Origin: Desulfatirhabdium butyrativorans DSM 18734
GTDB lineage: Bacteria > Desulfobacterota > Desulfobacteria > Desulfobacterales > Desulfatirhabdiaceae
Reading direction: 5' to 3'
DNA length: 64,000 nucleotides
Assembly: GCF_000429925.1 (NCBI RefSeq)
Contig: NZ_AUCU01000014.1
Location: 1 to 64,000, forward strand
Shown here: positions 8,701 through 15,714 of the stretch, in pieces
How the letters are laid out: every line of letters starts with the position of its first letter
How positions within the stretch are numbered: position 1 is the first letter of the stretch
Notes under the pieces: generated by a model
Seen by the model: only the letters and a program-made list of their open reading frames with translations
The model's database searches: none
What the model was told of the DNA's origin: nothing
Program-made: the position numbers and the translations under genes

Positions 8701-9060
8701 GAAACCGACGCGGGGCGGCCGGGTGGTTTTTCGGAGTTTGAGCCGCGGGGGCATGGCTTCGGTGGAGCGGAACAGGGGGGAGGCCGATGCCGTTCGGGAA
8801 AACGCCATCCATTTGGCCTTGAGCGAAACGGTGGAGGGGAGGTCGTTGCGGGTTTCGAGCGCATGGAGCCTGGCCTTCAACTGCAGGAAAGACTTGCTGA
8901 CCGGGAAGACCGGCGGAACCAGCAGCGACTGGACGAAAACGACGGATGCCGTCAGAATCACGATGGTGGCCGCAATCAGGGCGATGCGCAGCCGGTGCCA
9001 TCTTTTCCCCTGGTTGTCGAGAAACACGAACGGCTGATTGGTGGATTTCATGGAAAACAC
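5713..9060 (-). CDS. Glycoside-hydrolase-like / polysaccharide deacetylase / GT2 glycosyltransferase fusion
   Basis: The product is an 1115-residue membrane protein with three catalytic-looking parts. One membrane segment lies near 25-47. About 110-440 is a glycosyl-hydrolase-like (GH18-type) region. About 500-690 is a NodB-type deacetylase with VSLTFDDGPDPAYTP and EVGNHTFTHPN. About 740-1110 is a GT2 processive glycosyltransferase with VSVLLAAYNEA, DADTC, AEDTD and KQRFRWA, flanked by membrane helices. The last two parts resemble the PgaB/PgaC or chitin-oligomer synthase functions of beta-1,6-GlcNAc-type polymers, here in one chain. It may begin at GTG 9060 (AGGA four bases upstream) or ATG 9051. 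It is coupled to the NusG-like gene. The exact polymer is unknown. Confidence 0.9.
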   Translation of the reverse strand: MFSMKSTNQPFVFLDNQGKRWHRLRIALIAATIVILTASVVFVQSLLVPPVFPVSKSFLQLKARLHALETRNDLPSTVSLKAKWMAFSRTASASPLFRSTEAMPPRLKLRKTTRPPRVGFVEEGFPAALVSLQNHAKSLTHVCTEWMSLVDTHAGLSVLPNPKVIEIARKNNLKVVLLLNNMLGNKWQTDAVEWLASASDAVQDRFIGDILLNLKYVDADGLLIEWGEIDSQYRQGITRLILKIAHALRDANIETWLRVPMGPDLRAYDLDALCEDVDYFVAALHDEFTETDEAGPVASQPWFDGWLETMMDYGEPSQWIIEIGTYGYDWEKGAREARTKAFTDIMACAGQSGIETIESRGPGYNPHFDYTDEGVEHSVWFLDVATFANQLQSIRRHHVSGIGIYSLGYEDPAVWKILDNPNAAVSPEECQPMQAAGRVAHFGNGCVLTVEDGSENGQRAIHLDADGKFVETYTVLPSYVTVVHQGSGKEDEVSLTFDDGPDPAYTPKILDILKQHNVKAAFFVIGANAEKYPEIISRMVAEGHEVGNHTFTHPNLARISGERAVLELNATQRLIESITGRSTIWFRPPYAADALPTSPEDIATLRIAQDLGYLTVMHDIDPEDWSRPGIDEIIRRIQNGRLLGGNIVLLHDGGGNRRQTVEALPAILDYFDKRADRVVGLSALLGLSPDQAMPHVVASRQSLSRIVSGGGLKVFYGIERSLWSFLVVSTGLVLLRTLFILVLAIRNRRRKSAGKPFHPAVSVLLAAYNEARVIGPTIRSVLDTDYPADIELIVVDDGSADDTAAIVASLAATDPRIRLIRQPNRGKAEALKLGMQHTSHEIVVMLDADTCFRRDTLGHLIQPLGDPAVGAVCGHARIGNLRTMVARFQAIEYACGFNLDRQAFDEINGITVVPGAINAVRKAALLRSGGISADTLAEDTDFTLAMHRLGYRIVYAPRAIAYTEAPETLAALGKQRFRWAFGTLQCLWKHRDMTFNPRYKALGCLSLPNVWFFHILLIAVSPIVDLMLLLGVLLGISGFPMLVYFSAFLLCEMLTAALALRLEGAPWRHLLLVPIMRLVYRPLLGWVMWKSLAKALKGVWVGWGKLERTGAVSLS

Positions 9061-9344
9061 GCTTTCCTGGTGGAATGCCGCATGCCAGAGCCTGCCCGGA
9101 TTTTTGGATGAGCAGGCTTCCGGGTGAATTCAAGCGATCCGATCAAAGCAATTTGGACGATTGGGCCGCATTATCCAACAATCCGCAGAAAAAATCAAAA
9201 GAAACTCCGGATGCAGAGGAGAAAGATTGGCGTATCGGCATGCTGCAACGCCGCACGCCTTCCGATCCAATTGCCATCGGAAGGCGGCGCCGGGGCGGGA
9301 CTGGAAGGGCAGGGGGCAACCGGGAGATCCTTTCGGATGGCCGC

Positions 9345-9707
9345 TCAGGGCTCATCCCTTCCAAAAAGCGCCTCCCGCATGTCCTCGACAACAAACGGGG
9401 TGATGCGCATGCCGATGGTGCCCTTTTTCACCCAGATGCGCGATGTGGTGAGCGCATCGCCTTCCGGGGTGACGATTGCGGGCAGCTCTTCCGCGAAGGC
9501 GATATCCGCAACGAAAAATTCATAGCAATACGCCTGGACACTCAGCATGTCCACGATCAGCAGGACGCGGGCCGGGTCGTAGGGATGCCGCATCGGTGTT
9601 CCCGTGAACGAGACATGGGTTTTTTTCAGTTCCAGGATGTTTCCGGGTTTCTTGAACTGCTGGATTTCGAATTTGCCGCCTCGCTGAATCGAATGGATGG
9701 GGTTCAT
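9345..9707 (-). CDS. Conserved-looking hypothetical protein
   Basis: I do not recognise this 120-residue protein. It is a single compact domain without signal peptide or membrane helix, with a central beta-strand-rich stretch (DPARVLLIVDMLSVQAYCYE) and a C-terminal RIWVKKGTIGMRITPFVVED. The start at 9707 follows a TTAAGGG-type repeat array that occupies 9730-9800, so its promoter region is that array or lies beyond it. It could be the last gene of a unit or a solitary gene. Coding character is supported by the smooth protein composition and the lack of a better frame. Confidence 0.65.
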   Translation of the reverse strand: MNPIHSIQRGGKFEIQQFKKPGNILELKKTHVSFTGTPMRHPYDPARVLLIVDMLSVQAYCYEFFVADIAFAEELPAIVTPEGDALTTSRIWVKKGTIGMRITPFVVEDMREALFGRDEP

Positions 9708-9729
9708 TGATCGGTCTCCGGGGGAAAAA

Positions 9730-9800
9730 GTTTTAAGTTTTAAGGGTTAAGTTTTAAGTTTTAAGGGTTAAGGGTTAAGTTTTAAGGGTTAAGGGTTAAG
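9730..9800. repeat. Degenerate TTAAGGG/TTAAGTT array
   Basis: The tandem 7-8-base units are ttaaggg and ttaagttt in mixed order, ending in three ttaaggg units directly against an inverted-repeat element. It is related to the array at 13448-13540. The G strand carries regularly spaced GGG runs with four-base loops at its right end. Confidence 0.95.
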
Positions 9801-9801
9801 G

Positions 9802-10114
9802 AGTGCCGGAACGGAAAACCAGTTTTGGGTACAACCTGAGCCGGAGGGCAGGCTGTTTTGCGATGCAGCGGGAACTTGTCTGAAGCCGCCGGAGATCACG
9901 CCAAAGGCGTGATTGGTTCGGGCGTTCTCCAGGAGAAAGCACGATATAAACCCCTCATTCATTGGATTCGGCTTTTCTGGACGGATCCGGACCCGCCCGG
10001 CCCTTACGATATCGGGCGGCTGTCCTGTGTTCCGCAGGATTTCACGCTGTATCGAAAAATTGCCCGCCCGCAGGCGGCGTGTTGCTCCGAATAGGGGCTT
10101 TTCGTTCAGGCACG
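9802..10114. repeat. Inverted-repeat element family 1, long form
   Basis: The element is about 313 bp with ends AGTGCCGGAACGGAAAACC and TTTTCGTTCAGGCAC. Its interior (about 200 bp) is shared in inverted orientation with 29985-30271, including the motif ttacgatatcgggcggct and its complement. Small open frames inside it do not look like proteins. It is probably a non-autonomous mobile element or an expanded version of the 87-bp form. Confidence 0.8.
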
Positions 10115-10248
10115 ACATCGCCTGATTTTTCCTACCAATATCGTCAGATGGAGTCAAGGAGTTCCTGTAATGATGTCAGCAGTCATCTTCCTTGATTCGG
10201 GTGGCGGAATCGTCTATAGGAAGGGAGCGGTTCGGGTCCGGGATTATG

Positions 10249-10335
10249 TAGTGCCTGAACGGAAAACCCGTTTTGGGTACAACCTGCCCGCAGGCGGCGC
10301 GCTGCTCCGAATAGGGGTTTTCCGTTCAGGCACTA
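10249..10335. repeat. Inverted-repeat element family 1, short form (best copy)
   Basis: The 87-bp element has ends TAGTGCCTGAACGGAAAACC and GGTTTTCCGTTCAGGCACTA that are perfect inverted repeats, including TA at each edge. The interior gttttgggtacaacctgccc is shared with the copy at 3295-3381. It lies about 80 bp before the metallo-hydrolase gene and could influence its expression. Confidence 0.9.
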
Positions 10336-10414
10336 TGTATTGTGCGCAGGCGGATGAGCTGCTGCGCCATGGATCGGTCCCGGCGGTTTTCAGAATTCTT
10401 GCACACATCAGGAG

Positions 10415-11344
10415 ATGTTTCAGAAGGCCATGATCATCGATCGTGTCGGACAAATCGAAGGTTCCCTGTATATGCTGGGCAATGCCGCCATTCCGGTGTA
10501 CCTCTGGGATGGCGAGCGGCCCATCGTTTTCGATGCGGGCTTCGCCTTTCTGGGAAAGACCTATGCCGAAGCGATTGAAGCCACGCTCGGCGGTGGGCGG
10601 CGGCCGGCAATCTGTGCGCTGACCCATTCCCATTTCGATCATTGCGGGGCCGCGGGCTATTTCAAAAGGCGGTTTGCAGGCTTGCAGACGGCGGCAGCCG
10701 AACATGCGCAGGCGATTCTGGCAAGGCCGAACGCCATCAGCCTGATGCGGGAGCTGACAAAGGCATCCGTCCAGACCGCAGCCATCAACGGGTTTGCCGC
10801 CGATCCGGCCATCGAATTCGAGCCTTTCGATATCGACATGGTGCTGAAGGAAGGAGACGTTCTCCATCCTTCCGAGGATACGGTGGTGCAGGTGCTGGAA
10901 ACCCCGGGCCACACGCGCGATTGCCTGAGTTTCTATATCCCTTCCCGAAAGGCGCTGATTGCATCCGAAGCGGCCGGGATCATGGATACGACGGGATATA
11001 TCGTATCGGATTGCCTCGTGGATTACGGCATGTATCTCGATTCGCTGAAGCGGCTTTCCCAACTGGATGTGGGCATCCTGTGCCTGGGGCACCGGTATGC
11101 ATTGAGCGGAGAAGACGCCAGGCGATACCTCTCCCGATCCATTGCCCATTGTCTGGAATTCCGCGATATCGTAGCGGACAGCCTCGATCGGGAACACAAC
11201 GATCTGGCCCGGACCGTCCAGGCCATCAAGGCCTGGGAATACGACGGCAAGCCGGAGCCCAAGCAGCCTGAGCCTGCCTACCGCATCAATCTGGAGGCCC
11301 GGGTGAACGCCGTAGCCAAACATCTGGGAAAATCGCTTTCATGA
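10415..11344 (+). CDS. MBL-fold metallo-hydrolase
   Basis: The 309-residue protein of the metallo-beta-lactamase superfamily carries the metal-binding motif THSHFDHCG (about 70-78), a later His in ETPGHTRD, an Asp/Glu region at SEAAGIMD and a C-terminal LGHRYAL. This is the HxHxDH two-metal hydrolase pattern. The substrate cannot be told from sequence; thioesterase and glyoxalase-II-like activities are common in this group. The start may be ATG 10415 or ATG 10430, since neither has an ideally spaced ribosome site. Its stop overlaps pyrD by four bases (ATGA), so the two are made from one mRNA. Confidence 0.85.
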   Translation: MFQKAMIIDRVGQIEGSLYMLGNAAIPVYLWDGERPIVFDAGFAFLGKTYAEAIEATLGGGRRPAICALTHSHFDHCGAAGYFKRRFAGLQTAAAEHAQAILARPNAISLMRELTKASVQTAAINGFAADPAIEFEPFDIDMVLKEGDVLHPSEDTVVQVLETPGHTRDCLSFYIPSRKALIASEAAGIMDTTGYIVSDCLVDYGMYLDSLKRLSQLDVGILCLGHRYALSGEDARRYLSRSIAHCLEFRDIVADSLDREHNDLARTVQAIKAWEYDGKPEPKQPEPAYRINLEARVNAVAKHLGKSLS

Positions 11345-12267
11345 CAACCGCATCGGTCGACTGGCATGTGGACATCGGCGCATTGCGCCTGAAAAATCCG
11401 GTTTTGACGGCCTCCGGCACCTTTGGATACGGTGTGGAATTTTCGGAGCTGATCGATCTGGGGCAACTGGGCGGCATGATCGTCAAGGGATTGTCGCTGG
11501 AGCCTTCCCGGGGAAACCCGCCCCCGCGCATCGTGGAAACGGCCTGCGGTATGCTCAATGCCATCGGCCTCGAGAATGTCGGGCTCGATGCCTTCGTTCG
11601 GGATAAACTGCCGTTCTTGAAGACCCTGCCGACGGCCGTTCTCGTGAACATTTATGGGAAGCGGATCGAAGATTATGCCGAGATCGCCCGGCGTCTCGAT
11701 GCGGTCGAAGGCATTGGCGCCATCGAGATCAACATCTCCTGCCCGAACGTGCAGGCGGGAGGGGTGGCCTTCGGCACCGATCCGGCGATGGCCCATGCAG
11801 TTGTGGCGGCCGTGCGCGAGGCCACCCGGCTGCCGCTGATCGCCAAGCTGAGCCCGAATGTGACCGACATCACCGTGATCGCCAGGGCCGTGGCGGATGC
11901 CGGGGCGGATGCGGTGTCCCTGATCAACACCATCACGGCGATGGCCATCGACATCGAAACCCGCAAGCCCAGGCTTGCCAATATCACCGGGGGGCTTTCG
12001 GGACCGGCCATCAAACCCGTGGCGCTGCGCATGGTCTGGCAGACGGCCCGCGAGGTGAAGGTGCCGGTGATCGGTGTCGGCGGCATCATGAACGCAGCGG
12101 ACGCCATCGAATTTTTCATTGCAGGGGCTTCGGCCGTCGAGGTGGGAACGGCCAATTTCGTCAACCCGAGAGCCACGGTGGAGATTCTGGCCGGCATCGA
12201 AGCCTATTGCATGCGGCATGGCATTCAGCGGCTTTCGGAGCTTGTCGGCTCCCTGGTGCTGGCGTGA
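11341..12267 (+). CDS. pyrD: Dihydroorotate dehydrogenase, class 1B catalytic subunit
   Basis: The 308-residue TIM-barrel enzyme oxidises dihydroorotate to orotate in pyrimidine synthesis. Family marks are the N-terminal [20 protein letters not shown], the active-site stretch EINISCPNV with the class-1 catalytic Cys, and the FMN phosphate region [14 protein letters not shown]...[12 protein letters not shown]. The class 1B type normally works with an iron-sulfur electron-transfer subunit (PyrK), which is not adjacent here. Translation is coupled to the metallo-hydrolase gene upstream by an ATGA overlap. Confidence 0.97.
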   Translation: MTTASVDWHVDIGALRLKNPVLTASGTFGYGVEFSELIDLGQLGGMIVKGLSLEPSRGNPPPRIVETACGMLNAIGLENVGLDAFVRDKLPFLKTLPTAVLVNIYGKRIEDYAEIARRLDAVEGIGAIEINISCPNVQAGGVAFGTDPAMAHAVVAAVREATRLPLIAKLSPNVTDITVIARAVADAGADAVSLINTITAMAIDIETRKPRLANITGGLSGPAIKPVALRMVWQTAREVKVPVIGVGGIMNAADAIEFFIAGASAVEVGTANFVNPRATVEILAGIEAYCMRHGIQRLSELVGSLVLA

Positions 12268-12376
12268 GAGCGGGAGAGCGGGAGGGAAGCTGTTTGCAGT
12301 TGCCGGAGGCGGAGCGGTTTTCAGGGCGTGACACATTGCGGATTAGCGATAAACGAAACGATAGGAGAGACAACCT

Positions 12377-12847
12377 ATGGAAATGGATAGTTACGAGGCG
12401 ATCGTCCGGTATGCGATCGAAAAGGAGCGGGAGGCGGCCGAATTCTACGAAACGCTGGGCAAAATGGCTGTCATGGAAGGTGTGCGGGAGATGCTGCTCG
12501 AGTTTGCAGGGGAGGAACGCAAACACGAGCGCATTTTGCGGGACGTGGATTGTACACAGGAATGCAAGATCGCTACCAACGACTACCATTACCGGTGGAT
12601 AGCCGATATCAAGCGAAGCGATCTGATGGTGGATATTCCGTTTGATCCGAACATGGGATATCGGGATGTGCTGATCGTGGCCATGAAACGGGAGGAGAAG
12701 GCCCTGGCGCTGTACAACGAATTGCTGGCCAAATCCCAGACGCAGCAGGCGAAAAATACGTTCAAATTGCTCTGCCAGGAAGAGGCCAAACACAAATTGA
12801 AGCTCGAGACGCTTTATGACGACTTCATGAAGGAGATGGGAGACTGA
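12377..12847 (+). CDS. Rubrerythrin-like ferritin-family di-iron protein (no rubredoxin domain)
   Basis: The 156-residue four-helix protein has paired carboxylate motifs EKEREAAEFYE, EEERKHE-like (GEERKHERIL), KREEKALALY and QEEAKHKLKLE, which make the two halves of a di-iron site. It ends without the CxxC rubredoxin module of full rubrerythrins. Proteins of this group handle peroxide or iron in anaerobes. A clear AGGAGAGAC ribosome site precedes the ATG. It sits between pyrD and a secreted thioredoxin-fold protein; a shared stress role is plausible but not shown. Confidence 0.88.
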   Translation: MEMDSYEAIVRYAIEKEREAAEFYETLGKMAVMEGVREMLLEFAGEERKHERILRDVDCTQECKIATNDYHYRWIADIKRSDLMVDIPFDPNMGYRDVLIVAMKREEKALALYNELLAKSQTQQAKNTFKLLCQEEAKHKLKLETLYDDFMKEMGD

Positions 12848-12902
12848 TCGAATCGGTTCCTGTCGGAAATGTCGCGATTCAAACCCGAGAAAGGAGAAGT
12901 GC

Positions 12903-13439
12903 ATGAAAAAAATCTGGATGCTGGCGTTGTGTGTTGTGGCTCTGGCGGTGTCGGTTCAAACGGCTTCGGCTGAACCCCTGACCATCGGCATGAAGGCGCC
13001 CGACTGGTCGTTCAAGGATGCGGATGGCAAGAGCTACAACATGGAATCCTGGGCCGGAAAGGTGCTGCTGATCAATTATGTCGATCCGGACGAATCCGAT
13101 CTGAACGAGCATTTTACCGATGCCATGAAAAAGGCCAAGGACCAGGGCCTGCTGAAAGACGAAACCTACAAGGGAATCGGGATTGCGGATTGCAAGGCCA
13201 CCTGGAAGCCGGATGCGCTGATCCGATCCATTGCCGGCGCCAAGGCCAAAAAATACCATTCGGTCATCCTCTTTGATTATGACGCAACGCTTCGGAATGC
13301 ATGGGGGCTGAAGGAAGACACGGCCAATGCGATCCTGCTGGACAAAAACCGCATCGTCAAGGCCATCGTTCGGGGAAGGGTGCCGGATGATCAGGTCGCC
13401 AAGATCGTCAATCTGGCCATCGAGCTGCAGAAGGAGTAG
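12903..13439 (+). CDS. Secreted YtfJ-like thioredoxin-fold protein
   Basis: The 178-residue protein has a classic signal peptide (MKKIWMLALCVVALAVSVQT, cleavage after ASA). The mature part shows the thioredoxin-fold pattern of YtfJ/AhpC-like proteins (IGMKAPDWSFKDADGKSY, VLLINYVDPDES, SVILFDYDATLRNAWGL). It has no CxxC motif, so a dithiol redox role is unlikely. It starts 55 bases after the rubrerythrin-like gene with an AGGAG site and probably shares its transcript. A TTAAGTA array begins directly after its stop codon. Confidence 0.8.
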   Translation: MKKIWMLALCVVALAVSVQTASAEPLTIGMKAPDWSFKDADGKSYNMESWAGKVLLINYVDPDESDLNEHFTDAMKKAKDQGLLKDETYKGIGIADCKATWKPDALIRSIAGAKAKKYHSVILFDYDATLRNAWGLKEDTANAILLDKNRIVKAIVRGRVPDDQVAKIVNLAIELQKE

Positions 13440-13447
13440 TCGGTCAA

Positions 13448-13540
13448 AGTATTAAGTATTAAGTATTAAGTATTAAGTATTAAGTATTAAGTTTTAAGGG
13501 TTAAGTATTAAGTATTAAGGGTTAAGGGTTAAGGGTTAAG
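13448..13540. repeat. Degenerate TTAAGTA/TTAAGGG array
   Basis: This 7-base tandem array starts with attaagt units, passes through ttaagtttt and ends with four spaced ggg runs (ttaagggttaagggg). It begins 8 bases after the stop codon of the preceding gene. The right part fits GGG-N4 spacing and could form a G-quadruplex. Confidence 0.95.
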
Positions 13541-13565
13541 GGGTGGATGAAAACGTTTTGGTTTT

Positions 13566-13595
13566 GTAGGGGCGGCCCTATGTGGCCGCCCTACC
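13566..13595. repeat. GTAGGGGCGG hairpin
   Basis: The imperfect dyad gtaggggcggccc / ggccgccctacc belongs with the hairpins at 535-559, 24375-24404 and 51487-51510. It is downstream of the plus-strand gene pair and may act as a terminator. Confidence 0.5.
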
Positions 13596-13651
13596 GGAAG
13601 CAAGGGTCGTATTTCCATCCATGGGGACGGCGATACCGCCATGAGTATTCA

Positions 13652-13690
13652 ACTCCCTCCCCCAGTGGGGGAGGGTTGGGGTGGGGGTAT
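13652..13690. repeat. CTCCCTCCCCC hairpin
   Basis: A strong dyad pairs ctccctccccc with gggggaggg, and a further gttggggtggggg follows it. A similar structure occurs after folD at 35853-35895. It may be a terminator-like dispersed repeat. Confidence 0.45.
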
Positions 13691-13693
13691 AAA

Positions 13694-13765
13694 ACGGTCG
13701 TTCCATCAGGCTTGTCTTCCAGCACGGCATGCATGGCCTCGAGCTCTTTCCGGATGGTATCGCTG
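13694..13765 (-). pseudogene. Remnant of a second cysS 3' end
   Basis: About 70 bases match the 3' end of cysS at 15734-15805 with only scattered substitutions (shared ggcttgtcttccagcacg and gcatggcctcgagctcttt). The match ends abruptly on both sides. The ATPase gene at 13917-15494 lies between the remnant and the intact cysS, so a duplication accompanied an insertion or rearrangement here. Confidence 0.75.
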
Positions 13766-13811
13766 CATCATCAATTTCCTCTTGAAAGCGTCACCAGGAG
13801 GTAACCAAATG

Positions 13812-13890
13812 GTGCCTGAACGGAAAACCCGTTTTGGATACAACCTGAGCCGGAGGGCAGGCTGTTTTGCGATGCAGCGGGAATTTGCCC
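13812..13890. repeat. Inverted-repeat element family 1, left part only
   Basis: It begins GTGCCTGAACGGAAAACCCG and follows the long form into gcgatgcagcgggaa, where the similarity stops. The right terminal repeat is missing. It sits just before the end of the convergent ATPase gene. Confidence 0.75.
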
Positions 13891-13916
13891 TCACCCGATG
13901 AAACGAAAAGAACTTC

Positions 13917-15494
13917 TCAAGATAAGGATTCCAGCTTCCAGTCCGAAACCATCCGCATTTTTGGATCGAAACCGATTCCCAACAGCAGCAGCTTCCGGTT
14001 CAGACCCCGGTAAGAATCCGCATAACCTTTTTCATGAATCTGTTGGATTGCGGCTTCGGCGCTCTGCCCGCATTTGAATTCCATGATCCAAATCTTTTCC
14101 GGAAATTGCACCATCATGTCGATGCGCCCCCGGCTGGTCAGAACCTCGCATTGGGTGTATGCACCGGAGGCAGACACCATCAGATAGAACAGCGTATGGA
14201 ACCAGGCCTCGTTCGGTTCACCTTTGAGTGTATAGGGGATCGATGCAAAAATGGCGTCGATTGTCTCGAAGAACTTATCCAGGTCTTCTGAATGCAGATA
14301 ACGGCCCAGCAACAGGAACCGGGATATCCCGTCGGCATTTTCCGGGGGTGCAAACGAGTACAGAAGCGATTCCACAAAACCGGTTTTGACCTCCTGGTTG
14401 GGGTAGCCTAATGTGAACAAACGGTCTTCCACATCCTTGATGGTCACATATCCGGTCTGAAACAGCAGCGCCTGAATGCTGAGCCGTTCCAGGTCATACA
14501 CGCTGAAAATGGATTCGCCCACCTCCATATTCTCCATCTCCGTCAGTGGATAATTGCGTTCCCGCATCAGGTTGATCAGAAATGTCGGGGTTCCGGTTTC
14601 AAACCAGTAATTGTCAAAGGCCTGGTTGCTGAAGGCCCGCAAAACCGAAAAGGGGTTGTATACCATGACGGGATTTTTTGAAAAGCGGTAGCCGTTGTAG
14701 CGAAGCCTCAGCCGTGACAATACCTCTGGTACAGTCATGCCATGCGTTTGGGCCAGTTCTTTCAGATGATGCGGAAAGCAGGATTCCAGTTCCTCCTGGG
14801 TGTATCCCAGCAGCCCGGCATATTTGGGATTCATGGTGATGTCGATCAGGTTGTTGAGATCGGAAAAGATGGAGACCCTGCTGAATTTGGAAACCCCGGT
14901 GATGAAGACAAACCGGGTGTGGCTGGCCACATCGGCGCCTTTCAGGGTTCCCAGAAAGGATTTGAGGATATCCCGGTTGGCTTTGGCGATCTCCAGTGCA
15001 GCATCCCCTTTGCCCAGATGATCGATGATGGGCTTGTCATATTCATCGATCAGAATGACTGCCGGCTGTCCGGTCTTTTTGTACAGGCTCAGGATCAGTT
15101 CCTCAAACTGTTCTTTCAAAAGGGAGGCATGGATGGGTACATCATACTCTTGTCCAATCCGCTTCAGTCGGCAATTCACGCCTGTCTGGAAATTTTCCGG
15201 CGTATCATGACTGATGACATTGAAATCCAGCAGCACCACCGGATATTTTTCCCATGACCAGTTGCCGTGGCTGTCGATCCACAAAGTACGGAACATCTCC
15301 CGGTTTCCGGCAAACAGGTTGCGCAGTGTCGACACCATCAGGGTCTTGCCAAAGCGCCGGGGCCGGGCCAGGAAATAATACCGGCCTTCTTCCATCATCC
15401 GGTGGATATATTGGGTCTTGTCCACATACAGAAACCCTTCTCTCTGGATGATCTCGAAGGATTGCAGGTCAATGGGCAGTTTGGGCAGGGACAT
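13917..15494 (-). CDS. DUF1703-type AAA-like ATPase with PD-(D/E)XK domain (divergent paralog)
   Basis: The 525-residue family member is clearly diverged from the three near the left edge: MSLPKLPIDLQSFEII start, P-loop variant RPRRFGKTLM (about 44-53), Walker B-like ILIDEYDKPIIDH, and C-terminal GRIDMMVQF...IWIMEFKCG. It lies between a cysS 3'-end remnant and cysS itself, as if inserted at that end with partial duplication of cysS. The divergence suggests an independent arrival and not local amplification. No partner gene is evident. Confidence 0.9.
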   Translation of the reverse strand: MSLPKLPIDLQSFEIIQREGFLYVDKTQYIHRMMEEGRYYFLARPRRFGKTLMVSTLRNLFAGNREMFRTLWIDSHGNWSWEKYPVVLLDFNVISHDTPENFQTGVNCRLKRIGQEYDVPIHASLLKEQFEELILSLYKKTGQPAVILIDEYDKPIIDHLGKGDAALEIAKANRDILKSFLGTLKGADVASHTRFVFITGVSKFSRVSIFSDLNNLIDITMNPKYAGLLGYTQEELESCFPHHLKELAQTHGMTVPEVLSRLRLRYNGYRFSKNPVMVYNPFSVLRAFSNQAFDNYWFETGTPTFLINLMRERNYPLTEMENMEVGESIFSVYDLERLSIQALLFQTGYVTIKDVEDRLFTLGYPNQEVKTGFVESLLYSFAPPENADGISRFLLLGRYLHSEDLDKFFETIDAIFASIPYTLKGEPNEAWFHTLFYLMVSASGAYTQCEVLTSRGRIDMMVQFPEKIWIMEFKCGQSAEAAIQQIHEKGYADSYRGLNRKLLLLGIGFDPKMRMVSDWKLESLS

Positions 15495-15640
15495 GGGCCA
15501 ACTTCCGGGTCTGGTTCATTTTAGGAGAGCATTTGGGTTACGGGCCTCAATGGCATGGTTACGGGCCTTGCAATACAGGATGGCTGTGCGTTAGGAAACA
15601 GGTTGGTTTCAAGCTGACCCAATTACAGGAAATTCAGTCA

Positions 15641-15677
15641 GTTGAGCCAATTGCAGAAGTCCTTATGCAATTGGCTC
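15641..15677. repeat. Inverted-repeat element family 2, minimal hairpin
   Basis: GAGCCAATTGCA and TGCAATTGGCTC flank a 10-base centre. They are the ends of the element at 42237-42371 with the interior removed. It lies 38 bases past the cysS stop codon. Confidence 0.8.
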
Positions 15678-15714
15678 TCCCGAAGGCAATTTCTGATCAT
15701 CCATCGATCATTTT

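Noticed and set aside
5854-9111. 1085-residue open frame antisense to the polysaccharide fusion
   Set aside because: Shadow frame caused by high GC and codon bias; the minus-strand product has clear catalytic domains, this one has none.
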